Counted from the first letter of the stretch, positions 44,707-57,364 are shown. The stretch: DNA of 64,000 nt from Hypericum androsaemum (GCA_963995505.1 OZ023197.1:12460475-12524474); one strand, 5' to 3'. The notes: generated by a model not told the origin, from the sequence alone. Program-made: numbers and translations.

Positions 44707-47440
44707 GGTTGAACCCCCGGCGAATGATAGAGAGAGAGAGAGGAAGGAGAGGTGTTTTAGTTTTGAGCGTAGATAATAGTGGGATATTGGATGAACGGAT
44801 GGCTATAATTAACGAGGGGAGGCTTTTGGTTAGGTTTTTTTTTCCTCCAAAACTATGTACGAGTCGAATATTATCAGATATGGTGATTCTTCAAATTCAG
44901 TAGATATTTGTTATGAATATTGTGATATTTCGAGTGATTTAATTTGAATTATCCATATCAATAATATGCACATTCTCTTGAGAGAACTACAAATTTAAAT
45001 GGGTTTGAACTAGGGCTATTTTAAGATGGGTGATTTTCCGATAAATTTTTAAGATGCGTACTAGTAAGGAAAAAATATACTAAAATTTTAGTTACAAATA
45101 TTCACCAAATATTTTGAGACGTCTTTTCCATTTATAAGATTCAAATGCATGGCATTCTAACAAAATTTAAATATTTTTATCACTTTAATCAATACCCGAG
45201 TTTTATTTTCTTTTGCTTTAGGAAGGGTGGGGGGAGACAGGATCCGAGTCTACCGCAACTTCTCATCACTGCTTCAAATTGTTTTAACTCTTTGCCAGTA
45301 GAGAGAGGAGAGCCACAGCACATGAGGCACTCTATCCTTTGTTTTGATTGGACTTTTTTTATATATAATTTGACAAGAAAAATATGTAGTATATGTGGAT
45401 GCTACACAATGCGGATAAAAAATTGTTTTATACAAGAAATTAAATAAAATTATTATTGTATTTTTAGCTTAAATTATAATTATTATTGTTTTCTAAAATT
45501 TATTAAAGAATAAATATAGAAATAAAGAGCACATGGATTTAGGATAGAGACAAATGCCAAAGCAGAAAGGATGTCATAGGGTTATGCCCTGTACTGAATT
45601 GGTGACACGTGTACAATACCACCAGGTTTGACCCTTTGACCGACCATTTTTCTTCATACTTGACTTGCCCTTCCTTGTAGATTCGGTGTTATAGCTGTGA
45701 TTTGTGAACCCCTAAAAAACAAAGCTGTGAGGAGTAAGGTCCCGGGAAGACATAAAGGGTAATTGCACCCGTTTAGTATATGTTTTATTTTATGCTTATG
45801 CATATTATCTGGTTATACCAAAAATGATGTACATTCTAATGAGACTATTGTGAAATATTTACTTTAACGACATCCCAGCTAGCGTGAATGACAATGACAA
45901 TTTGGATCGGAATTTTCAATCATAATTTTAACGACATTTTTAATCACAAACCAAAAATTTGCATTGTCTTCAATGCGAAGGTCAATGGGAGCGTGAATGG
46001 AAATTAAAAGGGAACGTTATTAGAAAATTAGTTCAGATTTAAGGAATATTTAATTTTTTTACTTTTTAAACTAAACACCTTCAGGAGGTAAAAAAAGAAA
46101 TAAAATTTTCTATGAAGTATCTAACATTATTTTTTAATAGCTCAAACTCGAAATACGTTGATTAAGTTAAGAGAACTCTATTATTGATTGATTTAGGTAT
46201 TTGTTAGACTCACTAACTCAGGTTCAAGCAGAGAGACACTTAAAAAGTGTAAAGCTACCAAACGGCATTTACCTGATGGTACAAGACGTTGACGAAGATC
46301 TTGTGTTCAATCTCTATAAGGTGTAATCATGGTGTATTTACATTTTTAAAAATTAAAATTCTTCCAACAAATATTTAACATTATTATTTTCAATGACTAA
46401 AAATATCTTAATTAAACTTAAAATACTCTTACTAATTGATCTAAGTGTTAGAGTGTATATATTTTTTAAAGTAAATTTTTATACCATGTCAATGCCAGGG
46501 TTTGAACCTTGAACTTTCTATATATTTAGAACGCTTTGTGTCGTTGAGTTACAAACTCTGTACTTTCGACTGTACATGTTGCATGATAAAGCCCACTTGC
46601 CATATTTTCCTGCTCCTTGAAAGGCAGCAGCAGCGGAAGTCCAAGAAGACTGGCAGACAAATTTAATGTTCATGTTACTTGTTGCAGGTGCAACCCAACA
46701 ACCACCCCCTAGGTATCGACGAAATTTACAAAAGGGTTTTGAATTTACGAAGACAATAAAGATGAAAAGAATCGGATGTCCCTTATTCTGGGCTGAGACA
46801 CACACAGTTACTTGCTAGAAGTCAGACTAATTCAATTAGCGAATCTTCATAATTCAAGTTTGATTACGTATCCCAGACGTCGCTGACGACCCAGTTCACT
46901 TGTAATTGCATGATTCCGGTGATCCATTCCGCACGGAATCTAACATGTTATCAGAATAGGTTCGATGAACTTCGGTCCAGCTCACTTGGATTTGTATACC
47001 AGACGTCTCGTCGCTTGACCCTTCCAAGTGGCATTTGCTTTGCACACTTTAATGCTTGTTTTCATGAGAAGGCCCATAATTTGCTTCAAATGCATGCTAA
47101 ACTACATGTTTTTCAAATTAATCAAACAATTTGTAAGGCTTGGAATATCGAATACAAATTCATATTTTTCTAATTTGAAGATTTTTAAAGTAAAATTATA
47201 GTTTCTAGAATTGAGTACCATCGACTCTTATTTAAAAAAATAAATTTTTTTCGTAAAATTTGAAATCAAAATATAGTTAGGAGAATCCAGGTTTCAAATA
47301 CTTTATTTTTTTTTAGAAGAAGGTTTCAAATACTTGGACGTTTCACATTTGAAGATAAACAGCGATACATGAAGACTTTGACTGAATAAAATCATAAAGA
47401 ACTTATGCGCATATATATATATATATGATAGTACGCCCAA
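44707..47440. other. Intergenic region between trihelix gene and tRNA gene
   Basis: The first few hundred bases are upstream DNA of the minus-strand trihelix gene, with a GA run near 44730. The rest is AT-rich. A stretch near 46490-46560 and one near 46920-46970 look like old retroelement scars (see findings). No gene called. Confidence 0.4.
47411..47427. repeat. (AT)n run
   Basis: Short AT dinucleotide repeat about 25 bases upstream of the tRNA gene. Confidence 0.7.
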
Positions 47441-47451
47441 TGTCAACAAGA

Positions 47452-47525
47452 GACCGCATAGCGCAGTGGATTAGCGCGTTTGACTTCGGATCAAAAGGTC
47501 GTGGGTTCGACTCCCACTGTGGTCG
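47452..47525 (+). tRNA. tRNA-Arg(TCG)
   Basis: Seventy-four bases fold as a complete cloverleaf: acceptor GACCGCA pairs with TGTGGTC (discriminator G), D-arm GCGCAGTGGATTAGCGC, anticodon stem TTTGA/TCAAA around loop CTTCGGA with anticodon TCG (reads CGA, Arg), variable loop AGGTC, T-arm GTGGG-TTCGACT-CCCAC. CCA is not encoded, as expected in a nuclear gene, and there is no intron. A CAA motif (TCAACAAG) stands just upstream, as is usual at plant tRNA start sites. Confidence 0.96.
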
Positions 47526-47534
47526 TCATTTCTC

Positions 47535-47539
47535 TTTTT
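47535..47539 (+). terminator. RNA polymerase III terminator of the tRNA gene
   Basis: A run of five T lies ten bases after the tRNA. Confidence 0.75.
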
Positions 47540-47639
47540 GCCATTTTTCACTCCCCTTTCCTCTCTTCAAACTATGTCCAGACTTTTGTTCCACTTTGAT
47601 CAGTCTCGACTTTGAGTCCTTCGGTACGAGTTGGTATAA

Positions 47640-47819
47640 ACCAACTTACTACGTGACTCTGATAACATCCTGGCCGTTGGATTGGCAGGGTTGGTGACGT
47701 GGGCCAGCGCCAAGGTCCTCTGGCAGCTGTTCATTGTCTCCCTGGCTATTGTGGTGGCTGCTGGTTGCTTCCTGTTCGATGACATGAAACATCATTACAT
47801 CGTAGTTCTTCTGGTCTGA
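47640..47819 (+). pseudogene. Possible gene fragment with hydrophobic segments
   Basis: After a stop at 47637-47639 the frame reads 59 codons to TGA at 47817: DSDNILAVGLAGLVTWASAK, then a hydrophobic run LWQLFIVSLAIVVAAGCFLF and another short hydrophobic end. Base composition is coding-like and unlike the AT-rich surroundings. It has no ATG at its start and ends abruptly, so it looks like a single exon or a broken piece of a small membrane protein gene. I do not recognise the family with certainty. Confidence 0.35.
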
Positions 47820-47899
47820 ATTAGGTGTGTTTCGCGTGTATTCCGTAGTTGAATTAACATGATTTGAGAATCAAAGATAGAACCTTCATGTGAGAGGAT

Positions 47900-48130
47900 G
47901 GTTTTGGATTAAGTGGGGACAGCATAAAAGTCGTCCTCACGGAGGGAATTTCGTTTAGACCATCAGATTTTATTAAAAATTGTGTCTACATATTTGAAGT
48001 CATTCAAAACCATGTCTATAAGTATAATGATTTGATCCATTTCAGTGGGGACAACTCTTGTCCCCACTGAATCCGAACCCGGGAGATACCCTTCCTGCCA
48101 CTAGGTTAGCCAAGATTCCTGACCGCGCAA
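47900..48130 (-). mobile_element. Possible tRNA-derived SINE
   Basis: On the minus strand, GGCTAACCTAGTGGCAGG is A-box-like and, about 30 bases on, GGGTTCGGATTC is B-box-like, as in a tRNA-derived pol III promoter. The rest, to about 47900, would be the SINE body; GTCCCCAC occurs in both orientations in it. Target duplications were not found. Confidence 0.35.
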
Positions 48131-49067
48131 TAAGGAGCCCAGGGCTCTCGTAGCTCGGACCGCACGATTGTCTCTGCCGATACGATGGTTCCCGAGCTTG
48201 TGTCTGCTAGTTTGGTGGCTGCGTAACATTATCCTCCACGACAGGGAGTTTTTTTAATCTCCATCAGCTACTGCTAGTGCCTCCGACATCAAATGCTCGA
48301 CTCTGTATGGTTCAACGGGATTGCTGCAATCTGTTCCGTTGAAGTAACCGGTTCTACTTGGAAAGCCTGCCGCTTTTACTTCAGTTGCTGCTTTAATAGA
48401 GGAGAATCCACAGGGGCAGGATCAGGTCTGGAGACATTTTCGGTTTTGCAAGCCTATCAGCTGTAGGTTAGTCATCCTATCGGGTGGAAACAGTAAGTTG
48501 ATTGAAGTTCCGCGCCTGGATCGACGGGAGCAGTTGCTGACATCGATCAAACGTGGATATCTGGACGAAGGCATCTCATCTGTTCACGGCCATTAGGGTC
48601 TAGGGAGTACGACTGTTCTGCGTTGAACCAAGTTCGGGATGGCACATTCGTAATTCTTGAATCACGAAGGACCATCTTGTGAGTTCCATGGCGCAGCTAG
48701 CTTAAAACTATGTCAGCCAGCGGAAATAATGCACGTCTTTACGACGAGGGTTACTTTATGGTGAATTTACTGGAATGCATCTCTTCCATAACATGTAAAT
48801 GAATCCACTGTAACTTCAAATAAAATCTTCTTTACCATTAGATAGAACAGGTACGCGGTTTACCGGCTTCACAGTATAGTATAACAACAAAGAAAAAGCT
48901 TAACAGATTCTAACTCATCTCGGCCGAAAAGGCAGCTACTTCACACAACATAGTTTACCATGGCCCATCAGAATTTGACTCCAATCTCCGTGACAAACAA
49001 CAGCTTCGGATGCAGCCAGCTCCTGTATCATTTCCCATTCGAATTCTCAACAGGTGGATACAGGCAC
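48131..49067. other. Intergenic region before the RRM gene 3' end
   Basis: No open frame of note. The DNA is closer to 50 percent GC than the rest, which could mean a decayed gene or transposon. The last 200 bases are probably 3' UTR of the RRM gene. Confidence 0.35.
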
Positions 49068-51280
49068 TTAATCTTCACTGAACTTGATTCTCTTTGGCGC
49101 AGGCTGGATGTCACCCACCTGGCAATACCAGGAAAAAGATGATACATAAGACGTTGATCCGCAGAAACTTAAACGACCTACCGTATAGTAATGCCATAAG
49201 AAAGAGATTTATCACACCAATAAGAGCATCATTCCTAATCGTATTATAGGATATCCCAGTGGTCAAGAACTACACTACGAGTCAGTTTCTGTTGATAGTA
49301 CCTTGTGATACTTGCAAATATAAAACTAAAACTCAAGCGAAGAATGAGCTAGACGAAAACTACGCATAGGAACTTTCGTTTCCATAAAGTGGTCACTAAA
49401 TATTCAAAAGCGAAGATACGAAATGCTTCCTACTTGCATGATTCATTTGGCACTCATGACCACTGTTTGGTTCGAATTGAGATATAAGTGATGTGCAGCA
49501 AAAGCCAACTACTAGCATCCTTTGCGTCTTTATGGAACAAAATAGTGAAATACAGGATAGCAACTTACAACTTGTGGGGATTCGTACTCAAGACCAGCAG
49601 CCTCTATCTTTTTCCTTCGTTTCTGATCTCTCTTCAAGATCTTTTCTGCCAGTTTCCTCTGCCCTTCAAGTGTTCTTTCCTGATAACCACAACAGACCAT
49701 TTAGCTCTTTGTTTATTGATACTTGATAGTACTTGATAGTGCATGATATCAATAAACTATGAGGGCCAAGTAATCTACTATCACAAACCAGGCTCACCAG
49801 ATAACATACTGGAACTAAATAGCATACATTATTAAATATGTGTTTTACTATTCAACCAGTAATACAATTTCAGAATCACATAACATTTGCAGAAAAAGTT
49901 AAATCACCGTACCAAAACAAATGCAGAAAAGAAAAAACCAATTTCCATTTAATTAGCAAATAACAAGATTCATTACTTTCAACAATGACCAGGTACCTTA
50001 TTCTGTCGTCTTTGTTCAATTTGAACCCAGTTAAGTGGTTTAAACCAACGATTATAACCTTGCCACCTGCACATATCCATCAAAAGGAAAATGAGAATGC
50101 AGTAACCATGAAAGGTGATACAGAAACCACATGAGGATCATAACAATTCTTCACAGCTAAAACACATAATAGAACCAGTCCTAAAGCCTTCAAAAGCAGC
50201 TAACAATTATATCTCCAAGTGGTCGACCATTGCATCAGACCAAATACAATCCATGATTCATTAACACTCAGAATCTTATGTAAAGACAAACTGCATATAA
50301 GTCTGGAAGTGGAGTTCCAGAATCTTATGTACTGTTTACACTGGACACAAATCTCCACAGTTGAAGACATTTTGCACAAAACAAGTAACTTACAGTCTGG
50401 GATGAACGTCCTCTGTTGGAATAAGATAAACTTGGAGAAGATGCTCAAACAACAAATAGTTATGCATACAATCGGCCACAACTTCTGCCACCTGCATTTT
50501 CAGATACGAATCCATCGTCTCACACCAAACTAAAAAGACAAATCAAACACCAGAATGAATCACTTCACAATAGAAAATCCAACCTCGGGGTTCTCAAATT
50601 CAATAAAGCCATAATGCTTGGATTTCCCAGTCTGCAAAACACACAACCAGTTCAGCCTGAATACCAATCAACCAGTTGAACTCTTCATAATGAACTGAAG
50701 CATGATGAAATTATAAACCGATAATTACCAAAATATTCCGAATCAACCAAGCAAAACATTCTGAATCATCACCAGCATGAACCTATATAATGATCTAAAA
50801 ACAATGCTTAAAAGATAAAAGATTGTTACCTTCTTATTCCTTGCGATCCTCAGCCGTTTAATCTTACCAAACTGAGAGAAGTAATCTGCATCCAGTAAAA
50901 GAAACCGATATTAGAACCTAATTCGCCCGACAAAGGACAAATTACGAACCCGCCCTCGCTACGAATACCGTAAGCACATACCCTCCATTTCCTTCTCGTA
51001 GAAGCCATGAGGTATCCGGCCGACGTACAGAACAGTGGCGGTGCTCTTCCCGGCCGGTTGCTCCGGTATCTTCTTCCCGGGCCCACCTGCCAACGGCTAT
51101 TCTCCAGGCGGCGAAAAAAAATCAGTCTGCGCCAAATAAAATCTCAAAAAAAGAGGAAATTAAGGAGAAATATGGAGAAAAACGAACCAGGAAATCGGGG
51201 GATTCTTTGCTCTTCGAGAGCTGAGACGAAGAAGCCTTGCTTAGCTTCTTCTTCATCAACTTCTTCTCCCTCGCCCCCAT
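49068..51280 (-). CDS. Nucleolar RRM protein, NIFK-like (MKI67 FHA-interacting phosphoprotein family), 213 aa
   Basis: Eight exons join in frame: 51280-51188, 51096-50982, 50885-50830, 50631-50584, 50491-50394, 50066-49997, 49679-49569 and 49118-49068 (214 codons with stop). A basic N-terminus (MGAREKKLMKKKLSK) leads to one RRM at about residues 45-120, with RNP2 VLYVGRI and RNP1 GKSKHYGFIEF. After it come the LWRGxxxxFKPL-type motif (LWQGYNRWFKPLNWVQIE), RRQNKERTLEGQ, a basic helix and the terminal QPAPKRIKF block, the order seen in NIFK-like proteins of plants and yeast Nop15. Such proteins act in pre-60S ribosome assembly in the nucleolus. The exon 2 acceptor is set at 51096 because PLAGGPGKK keeps the frame; the next AG does not. 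Confidence 0.9.
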
Positions 51281-52569
51281 TGTTTCGCTTCCCAGAGAGA
51301 GAGAGAGAGATTGGAGATTCGGCGGTTGAAGATGAAGACCTAGGGGCTAGGGTTTAGGGTTTGGGGATCCAATGGTAAAACCCTCTGGGCCGAGTTGGGC
51401 TGGGCTATAATTTGTGATTTGGTGCTTTTAACTTTGTTTGTAAATGCCGAATATTTACGTATTTAAGATTTTGAATTAGATAAGAAAAGTTGGGAAAATA
51501 AAAATAAGAGACGCTTCTTATTATATTTTCTTTTTGATTTAACCAATTGGTATCTGGTCCATCGAGTCGACTAATTCAATTTCGAACCGGGTAGGACGTT
51601 TAAAATGTGGTAAAGCTCTCCCAACAAGTATTTAACACTACTGCGTACCCAAGGATTCAAATCCGAGACCTGGTTAAGCTAGAATAACTCTCTCACCAGT
51701 TGATCTAACTGTCATTGATCTAAGTTGGGAAAATAAAATAAGAGACGCTTCTTATTATATTCATCTTCCTCAAGGGTTATCGTTTTTCTTATTTCTAAAT
51801 CTTCTCTACTTTATTTATTTATTTGTTTTTGCATCTCCTCTTATTTCAGCAAAAAGAATGGAACTTGAATTGCACAGCTACAATGACCCATTGGATTTAT
51901 GGCCATTGATGAAGACCATTGTCCATTTCATCTTCAACCAAAATTTTATTCGTTCATACCAAGCGATAATACATATAGTGTTAATTTTTCAATAAAACCC
52001 ACCATAAAATTTTGATGTACTCATTTTTTGGTTTATACATTATTATTGTATCCGGATATTATTGGACCAACAAGCCTAAATTCGAGACGGATTAGATCTT
52101 GGCAAAAATCTTCCAATAACTGTTACATAAACCTGATTAATTATAATAGTTTATCTCCATTTAAGAAACGTACAATATTTACAGTATAGTAATCGGATAT
52201 TTGCGGAAATATATTAGCTAGCGAACGCCATTAATGCACAACAACACTAAACAATCTACAGAACCACAAGCTAAACAGGCAACTCTCTGGTCTCTACAAA
52301 TAGTACAACAGTGGCTGAGAGGGAAGCATGAACTAGGAGATCGTCCAAAAGAAGTCCCAAGCTGCGCAGAAATCATGGGGATGAAATGTATCAGAAAAGT
52401 CTAGTGAATAGTACCGAGATGCCATAATATAGTTTTCGATTTCGATTTCGAGTTCTTGGAAAAATAGACAAGAGAATGAGAGAATTGTCACTCTTTTGTA
52501 CAACTCGTAGACTTGTTCAATGTTACAATTTACCTGAGGCTGCGGGTATGGCTGCGGCTGCGGTGGGAT
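51281..52569. other. Intergenic region between RRM and kinase genes
   Basis: 51281-51360 is the GA-rich leader of the RRM gene. A SINE-like insertion is at 51528-51721. The part near 52200-52569 is probably 3' UTR of the kinase gene. No other gene seen. Confidence 0.5.
51528..51721 (-). mobile_element. tRNA-derived SINE-like insertion
   Basis: The block is bounded by a 40-base direct repeat (AAGTTGGGAAAATAAAA ... GACGCTTCTTATTATATT) at 51487-51527 and 51722-51761. On the minus strand it begins GATCAATGACAGTTAGATC and shows an A-box-like TTAGATCAACTGGTGAG and a B-box-like GGATTTGAATCC, with about 30 bases between, as in tRNA-derived SINEs. The long duplication is unusual for a SINE. Confidence 0.6.
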
Positions 52570-55500
52570 CTAATAGGCGGAGACGTGGGTTGATAGTTTC
52601 TGCAGCACGTCGACGATTAAGGCGAAGGAGGGGCGCGACGACGGCTCGCTGCATTGGACGAAAAACGATTCGCATTGGTTGAACTATGAAAACAAGAGAT
52701 TGTATTGGAATGAATTCATGGTAAAAGGCAATGAAATTCACCAACCCATCGCCTTAAGGTTTTGGGTTAGATATGGAGATTCTTATCAAAGCTAATTACT
52801 CTTATGAGACCATGACCCGATGAGTTTCGTTTGAAACTCATCAAAAACAGAATAGATTTTTCCACTTACTTGGCCAAGCAGATGTCAATCAAGGAAGCTA
52901 CTGCTGGATGAATGTTTCCCGGAATCTCAAGCCTCTGACCTCCAAAACCTACAGCTCCAATAATCTGGGACATCGTAGTGCAAAATCCTACTCAATATTC
53001 GTTTAGGAAATCTAGGGCATTGGCGCGGAGCATACCATTATCAAAACTTCAAAGAACTTCGTCATTGTGTTACCTGTTCTTGACTCAAGTGTCTCCAAGG
53101 CTGTTGCAGCGTCATGAGTTCCCACAGTATCACTCCAAAGCTGTAAACATCCGACTTCTCATTTGACGGCTCATTGCGAAGTACTTCTGGTGCCATCCAT
53201 TCAGGCTAAAAGATGTCCAAGAAAAGAAACAAAAGCTGTGAGTCCCCGGGGAAATGCCAGTTAAGACACATATATGACAACTTTGAAGCATAGACTTGAA
53301 GCTCACCGTCCCAGCAGCCGTCCTTGAGGACAGGTATGTCTTCCTTTTTGTACGTGATAGACCAAAATCACAGACCTGAATGGAAAGTAGCAGATATAAA
53401 AGAGAGTATTTATTTTTTTCGGTAGGAAGGCAGTCGTTATTATAGTCAGTGTTAAGAGCAAAGCTGTCTGATATGAGCAACCCTTTATCGAGGTTATCAA
53501 GAAAACACGAAGGTACAAATTGTAGCATACGGAATCCATATACCGTGTAGAATTTAATGCAGCAGGTTCTGAACACTGACCTTAACTGTGAATGTAGTGT
53601 CGACTAAGAGATTTGGAGTCTTGAGGTCTCTATGTACAATTGGAGGTCTAAGTTGGTGAAGATAGTTCATACCTTTCGCCTACATGAGAAACAGATTTGC
53701 ATTGTTAGCAACATATAAAGAACATATAAAGTTTGAGCCAACGATTATCCTATCGGTTACTGGGAGATGAAACATTCAAGATTAGGGGTTCACTGTAGAA
53801 GCATGTATACGTACCACATCAGACGCCATGTTCAACCGACACATCTCGTCCAGTCGTGGTCCAGCATTGGTAACATGAAGAAGTTTGTATAAGCTGCCAC
53901 TGCAAAGTAAAGCACATTGATAGACCACACCAAGTTTATTATAAATGGCCATCTGACTTAACAAGCAAGGGGCAAGGAACTTAAGGAAATTGAGAGATCT
54001 CTGTTTATACTTGGATAGATATTCTGTCACTATGGACAATTTTGGTGGCTTAGTAACAGCACCCATGAAAAGAACAATGTTTGGATGTCGCAAACGCTTC
54101 ATAATTGCAATCTGAAAGCAAAATGGATAATATTCAACTGAGAATGTAACATAAGAATCTCCATGGCTACTCGACTACGGATTAACTATCATAAGTTTGC
54201 ATTGTTCTATGGTACCTCGCTCAAAAACTCCTTGTAATATTCTGCATGCAAGTCTTGTTCTGTGAGAACCTTTACAGCAACATCCTAGCAGCGAAACATG
54301 CAGGATTCAACGAAGTAGCAGTAATGACGGAGAAATAGTGCGCTGGAAGCCACTGTGACAGCGAGTCCAAGATGAGAAACAGATGCTTACCGTGCCACGC
54401 CATTCAGCACGATGAACAATTCCAAACGAACCTGAAAGAATTTTCCAAAATACCCGTCATGCACAACATGCCCATCGAGTTGGATTTATATGCTATTCTA
54501 GAAATGAACAAAATTGCTGCTACAATATGTTCCACAGTATCTCAAGAACCAGTACCAGCTCCTATTTTCTCCTTCGGAGAAAGTTCTGACCACATGATAT
54601 CAAGGTCATCCTCTTCAAGGAGAAGTGGGCTTCTTGGCTTGTTCATCATATGTTGTTCTTCTGCAGATCATTTAGCGGTAATGATTCAGTTTGGAGAAGA
54701 AGCTAGAATATGCATCTCTGCCCCTGCCAGAAGGACTACTACTGCTGGATCTTACCTCGACCAAACCGCTCTCCTGTCCTGTTGATATTTCCAGAAGCTT
54801 TGAAGTCCTGTTTCGGCTCCTTAACTTTTGTACTAATCTTGCAATTTTGATCAGCAAGAGCACCTGCCATATTATAACATAGCACTAAAAACCAGCTGTA
54901 ACTCTTCTACCAGTCATTACTCTGAATTCAGAAAAATATAGGTCCGCCAGCAGTTACAATTGATGCACTTTTCTCGGGTCGTTATGAGACCAACATCTCA
55001 ATATGACAAGTTATGCCATCCTCTCTTCCTATATAAATTTCAGTCCATCTAAATACGTGAATAGACTTACACCATCCAGTTTCGGAATGGATAAATAAGA
55101 ACAGGCTGATTGTGAATTGCATTGATCACCTAGGGAATTATTATCGAAACCAAGGATAAGTCCTTGGCGGTCGGAGAAATATAATCTGGCAAAGGCCCTG
55201 CACTCCTCAGCAGATTGGACAGGTTTCATCTTTGGCTGAGACAAAGGTGAAGAAACTAAAACCGAAGTTGTGGAATTCAATGATGAATCTGGCCTGCTTA
55301 AGGCTCCAGGATTCCCGATCAGATCAACCACATACTCCCTGAAATTTGTGGAACATAAGTTCGGCTCCTCTATTCCTTCGAGTTCAGGAGGGTGCAGAAA
55401 CTAAACCAGTAAACTCAAATGAAGCAATTACGATACTGATGGCACGTACCTCTCCTTATCGACTTCCACTAGACAAGAAGCAGCAATATCCCGTCCACAA

Positions 55501-57364
55501 TACTTGCAGCCTTTAGCAATTCTGCATGGTAAGCTGATTGAGTCCGCTAAGACCTGAAATCGTCCAAATTCAGGGGAAGACAAATTCATTTTCTCATCCG
55601 AAAAAAGACACGAAAGTGAAAAACGTAGAGGAAAACTAACTTTAAACAATAAGGCACGGTGAACGCAGAGCCCAACAGGTAAGCTTCCGATCGGAAATAC
55701 GATGGAGTTCAAGCTCTTTTTGAGAAACTCGGTGCAATCTGCCCATCGATTGCAAAGGCTATCATCTTCAGTTGTATCTGTACCCCTACAGCAAGAGATT
55801 GTGCTGCTTAGATTTTGTGTAGCAACATGACAAATAACTGCAAATAAGGAACTCACCCCATGAGGTTACAGACTACACTGGCTAGCTGATTAATTGCCTC
55901 GCTCGTGGTCAGAAGGCTACTCGAGAGACTAATAACCCTGCTACGTATTTCCTGCAACCCAGGGTCCCTGAATCTGTCTATTGACACTACACTCATAGAC
56001 GCGTCAATGCTGAGGGATCTCAGAGTTTCGAGAGACGGAATCCTGCCGGTGTCTCTGTAATCAGTACTTAAGGTCCAAGTATAGGGATCCATTCCATGAA
56101 TCAGATAGAACCCGTCGGGGATTCTGTCAAAATAAGACAGGCATCCATTCACCTGCAAGTACAACAACAGGAGCACCTAAGAAGGAAATGTAGCAAACGC
56201 TACTGGCTACCGAAACCTCTTTATTGAAGTAAAGAGATGCAGTAAACTTAAGATCAGATGTCTGATATTGAATTCGGCGGAGTTCATGTAATGAACAAGA
56301 GATGTTGGCTCAGTTGGGATCAGCAACCAGCAAATGCGTCAATCAGTTTTGCATAAGAGTCCTTACTCGAGGCATCACCGAGCCAACATTTAACGACAAG
56401 CTATACACCTTACAGGAAATATTCAATAGCCTTCTCAACAAACAGGTTATAAGGATTCAGAATGCGATAACGGCCTGGATTGAACTGCATGTGAAGCAGA
56501 ACATGAACAGACTAATTTGCTTATAACTGGATATACTACAACTGAACTCGAAATCTTACACCAAGGGTTGCTAATCCTTTCCCAATTATAAACCAGCTGT
56601 CCGTATCAGACATGGGAATCAACAACAGAGCATCTAAAGAGCCAGAGTTATCATAATGTACGAGTCTCCAATACCCCTTTCCCGCCACAAAAAGTCCACG
56701 GATTTGGCATTGCCTCTCGTACCATGAAACAGGAGTCGTGTGATGCGATCATAACAAGTCACGTGATCAACTACTCTCTTCGATACCATGTTGGATTGTC
56801 AAATCCAAAACCTTTAGGCGATGAATTTTCCAGAATTTAAATTAGGACTAACAAAACAACACACCACAATCAATATGAAATTTCTCAACACAAAACTAAA
56901 ACTTAAGGCTATGGGTACCATGAAACGGGAGTCAGTGCGATCATAACGGATCACGTGATCAACTCGCTTGGAAATCATGTTGGATTTTCAAACCCAAACC
57001 CAAACCCAAACCTTTAGGAGACAATTTTCTATTATTTAAATTAGGTATAACAAAACAACACACCACAAAACTACACACTGACCATATTAAAATCTCCATA
57101 TCATACCAAAAAACTTAAAACTATGGGTAGGTAGATATTTCACTAAGCAATGTGGGATTCTCAAAACTCCGGAAAACCGACAAAGAAATCAAAAAAGACG
57201 CATACCCAGAAACGATGGGACACGGCCTCAGCGGAATCAGAGGAAGAAACACCCGCCGTCCACCCAGCACCAGACTCCGAAGCGGCCTGGGAAGTGAGCC
57301 TGAGGGCGAGGGCCAGCTGTAGCTGGTAGCTCTCCTCCCAGCTCTTGAAAGTTCCCGTGGCCAT
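52570..57364 (-). CDS. CTR1-like Raf-type MAP3K (EDR1 domain plus kinase), 650 aa
   Basis: Sixteen exons join in frame: 57364-57206, 56152-55857, 55785-55641, 55553-55450, 55338-55073, 54863-54756, 54660-54556, 54431-54391, 54284-54216, 54111-54011, 53899-53815, 53679-53581, 53375-53307, 53205-53074, 52964-52870, 52648-52570. [16 protein letters not shown] opens the EDR1 domain ([30 protein letters not shown]) to about residue 215. The kinase runs from about 388: GAGSFGIV (G395), K413, HRDLKTPN (D511), DFG (529-531), [19 protein letters not shown]. All catalytic residues are present. CTR1 holds ethylene signalling off through EIN2 at the ER receptor complex; the same role is inferred from the EDR1 domain. 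The protein starts directly at the EDR1 region, so it lacks the long disordered N-terminus of Arabidopsis CTR1. Subdomain XI has Leu623 where CTR1 has Trp. Confidence 0.9.
56715..57095. repeat. Direct duplication in intron 1 of the CTR1-like gene
   Basis: 56720-56890 and 56920-57090 share ACCATGAAAC, GATCATAAC, TCACGTGATCAACT, CATGTTGGAT, AACAAAACAACACACCACA in the same order. The second copy also carries a short CCCAAA repeat. Confidence 0.75.

Noticed and set aside
45145..45447. Frame of 100 codons in AT-rich intergenic DNA
   Set aside because: No recognisable family, no conserved-looking composition.
50200..50533. Frames of 93-104 codons on both strands
   Set aside because: They overlap exon 5 and introns of the RRM gene and have no independent support.
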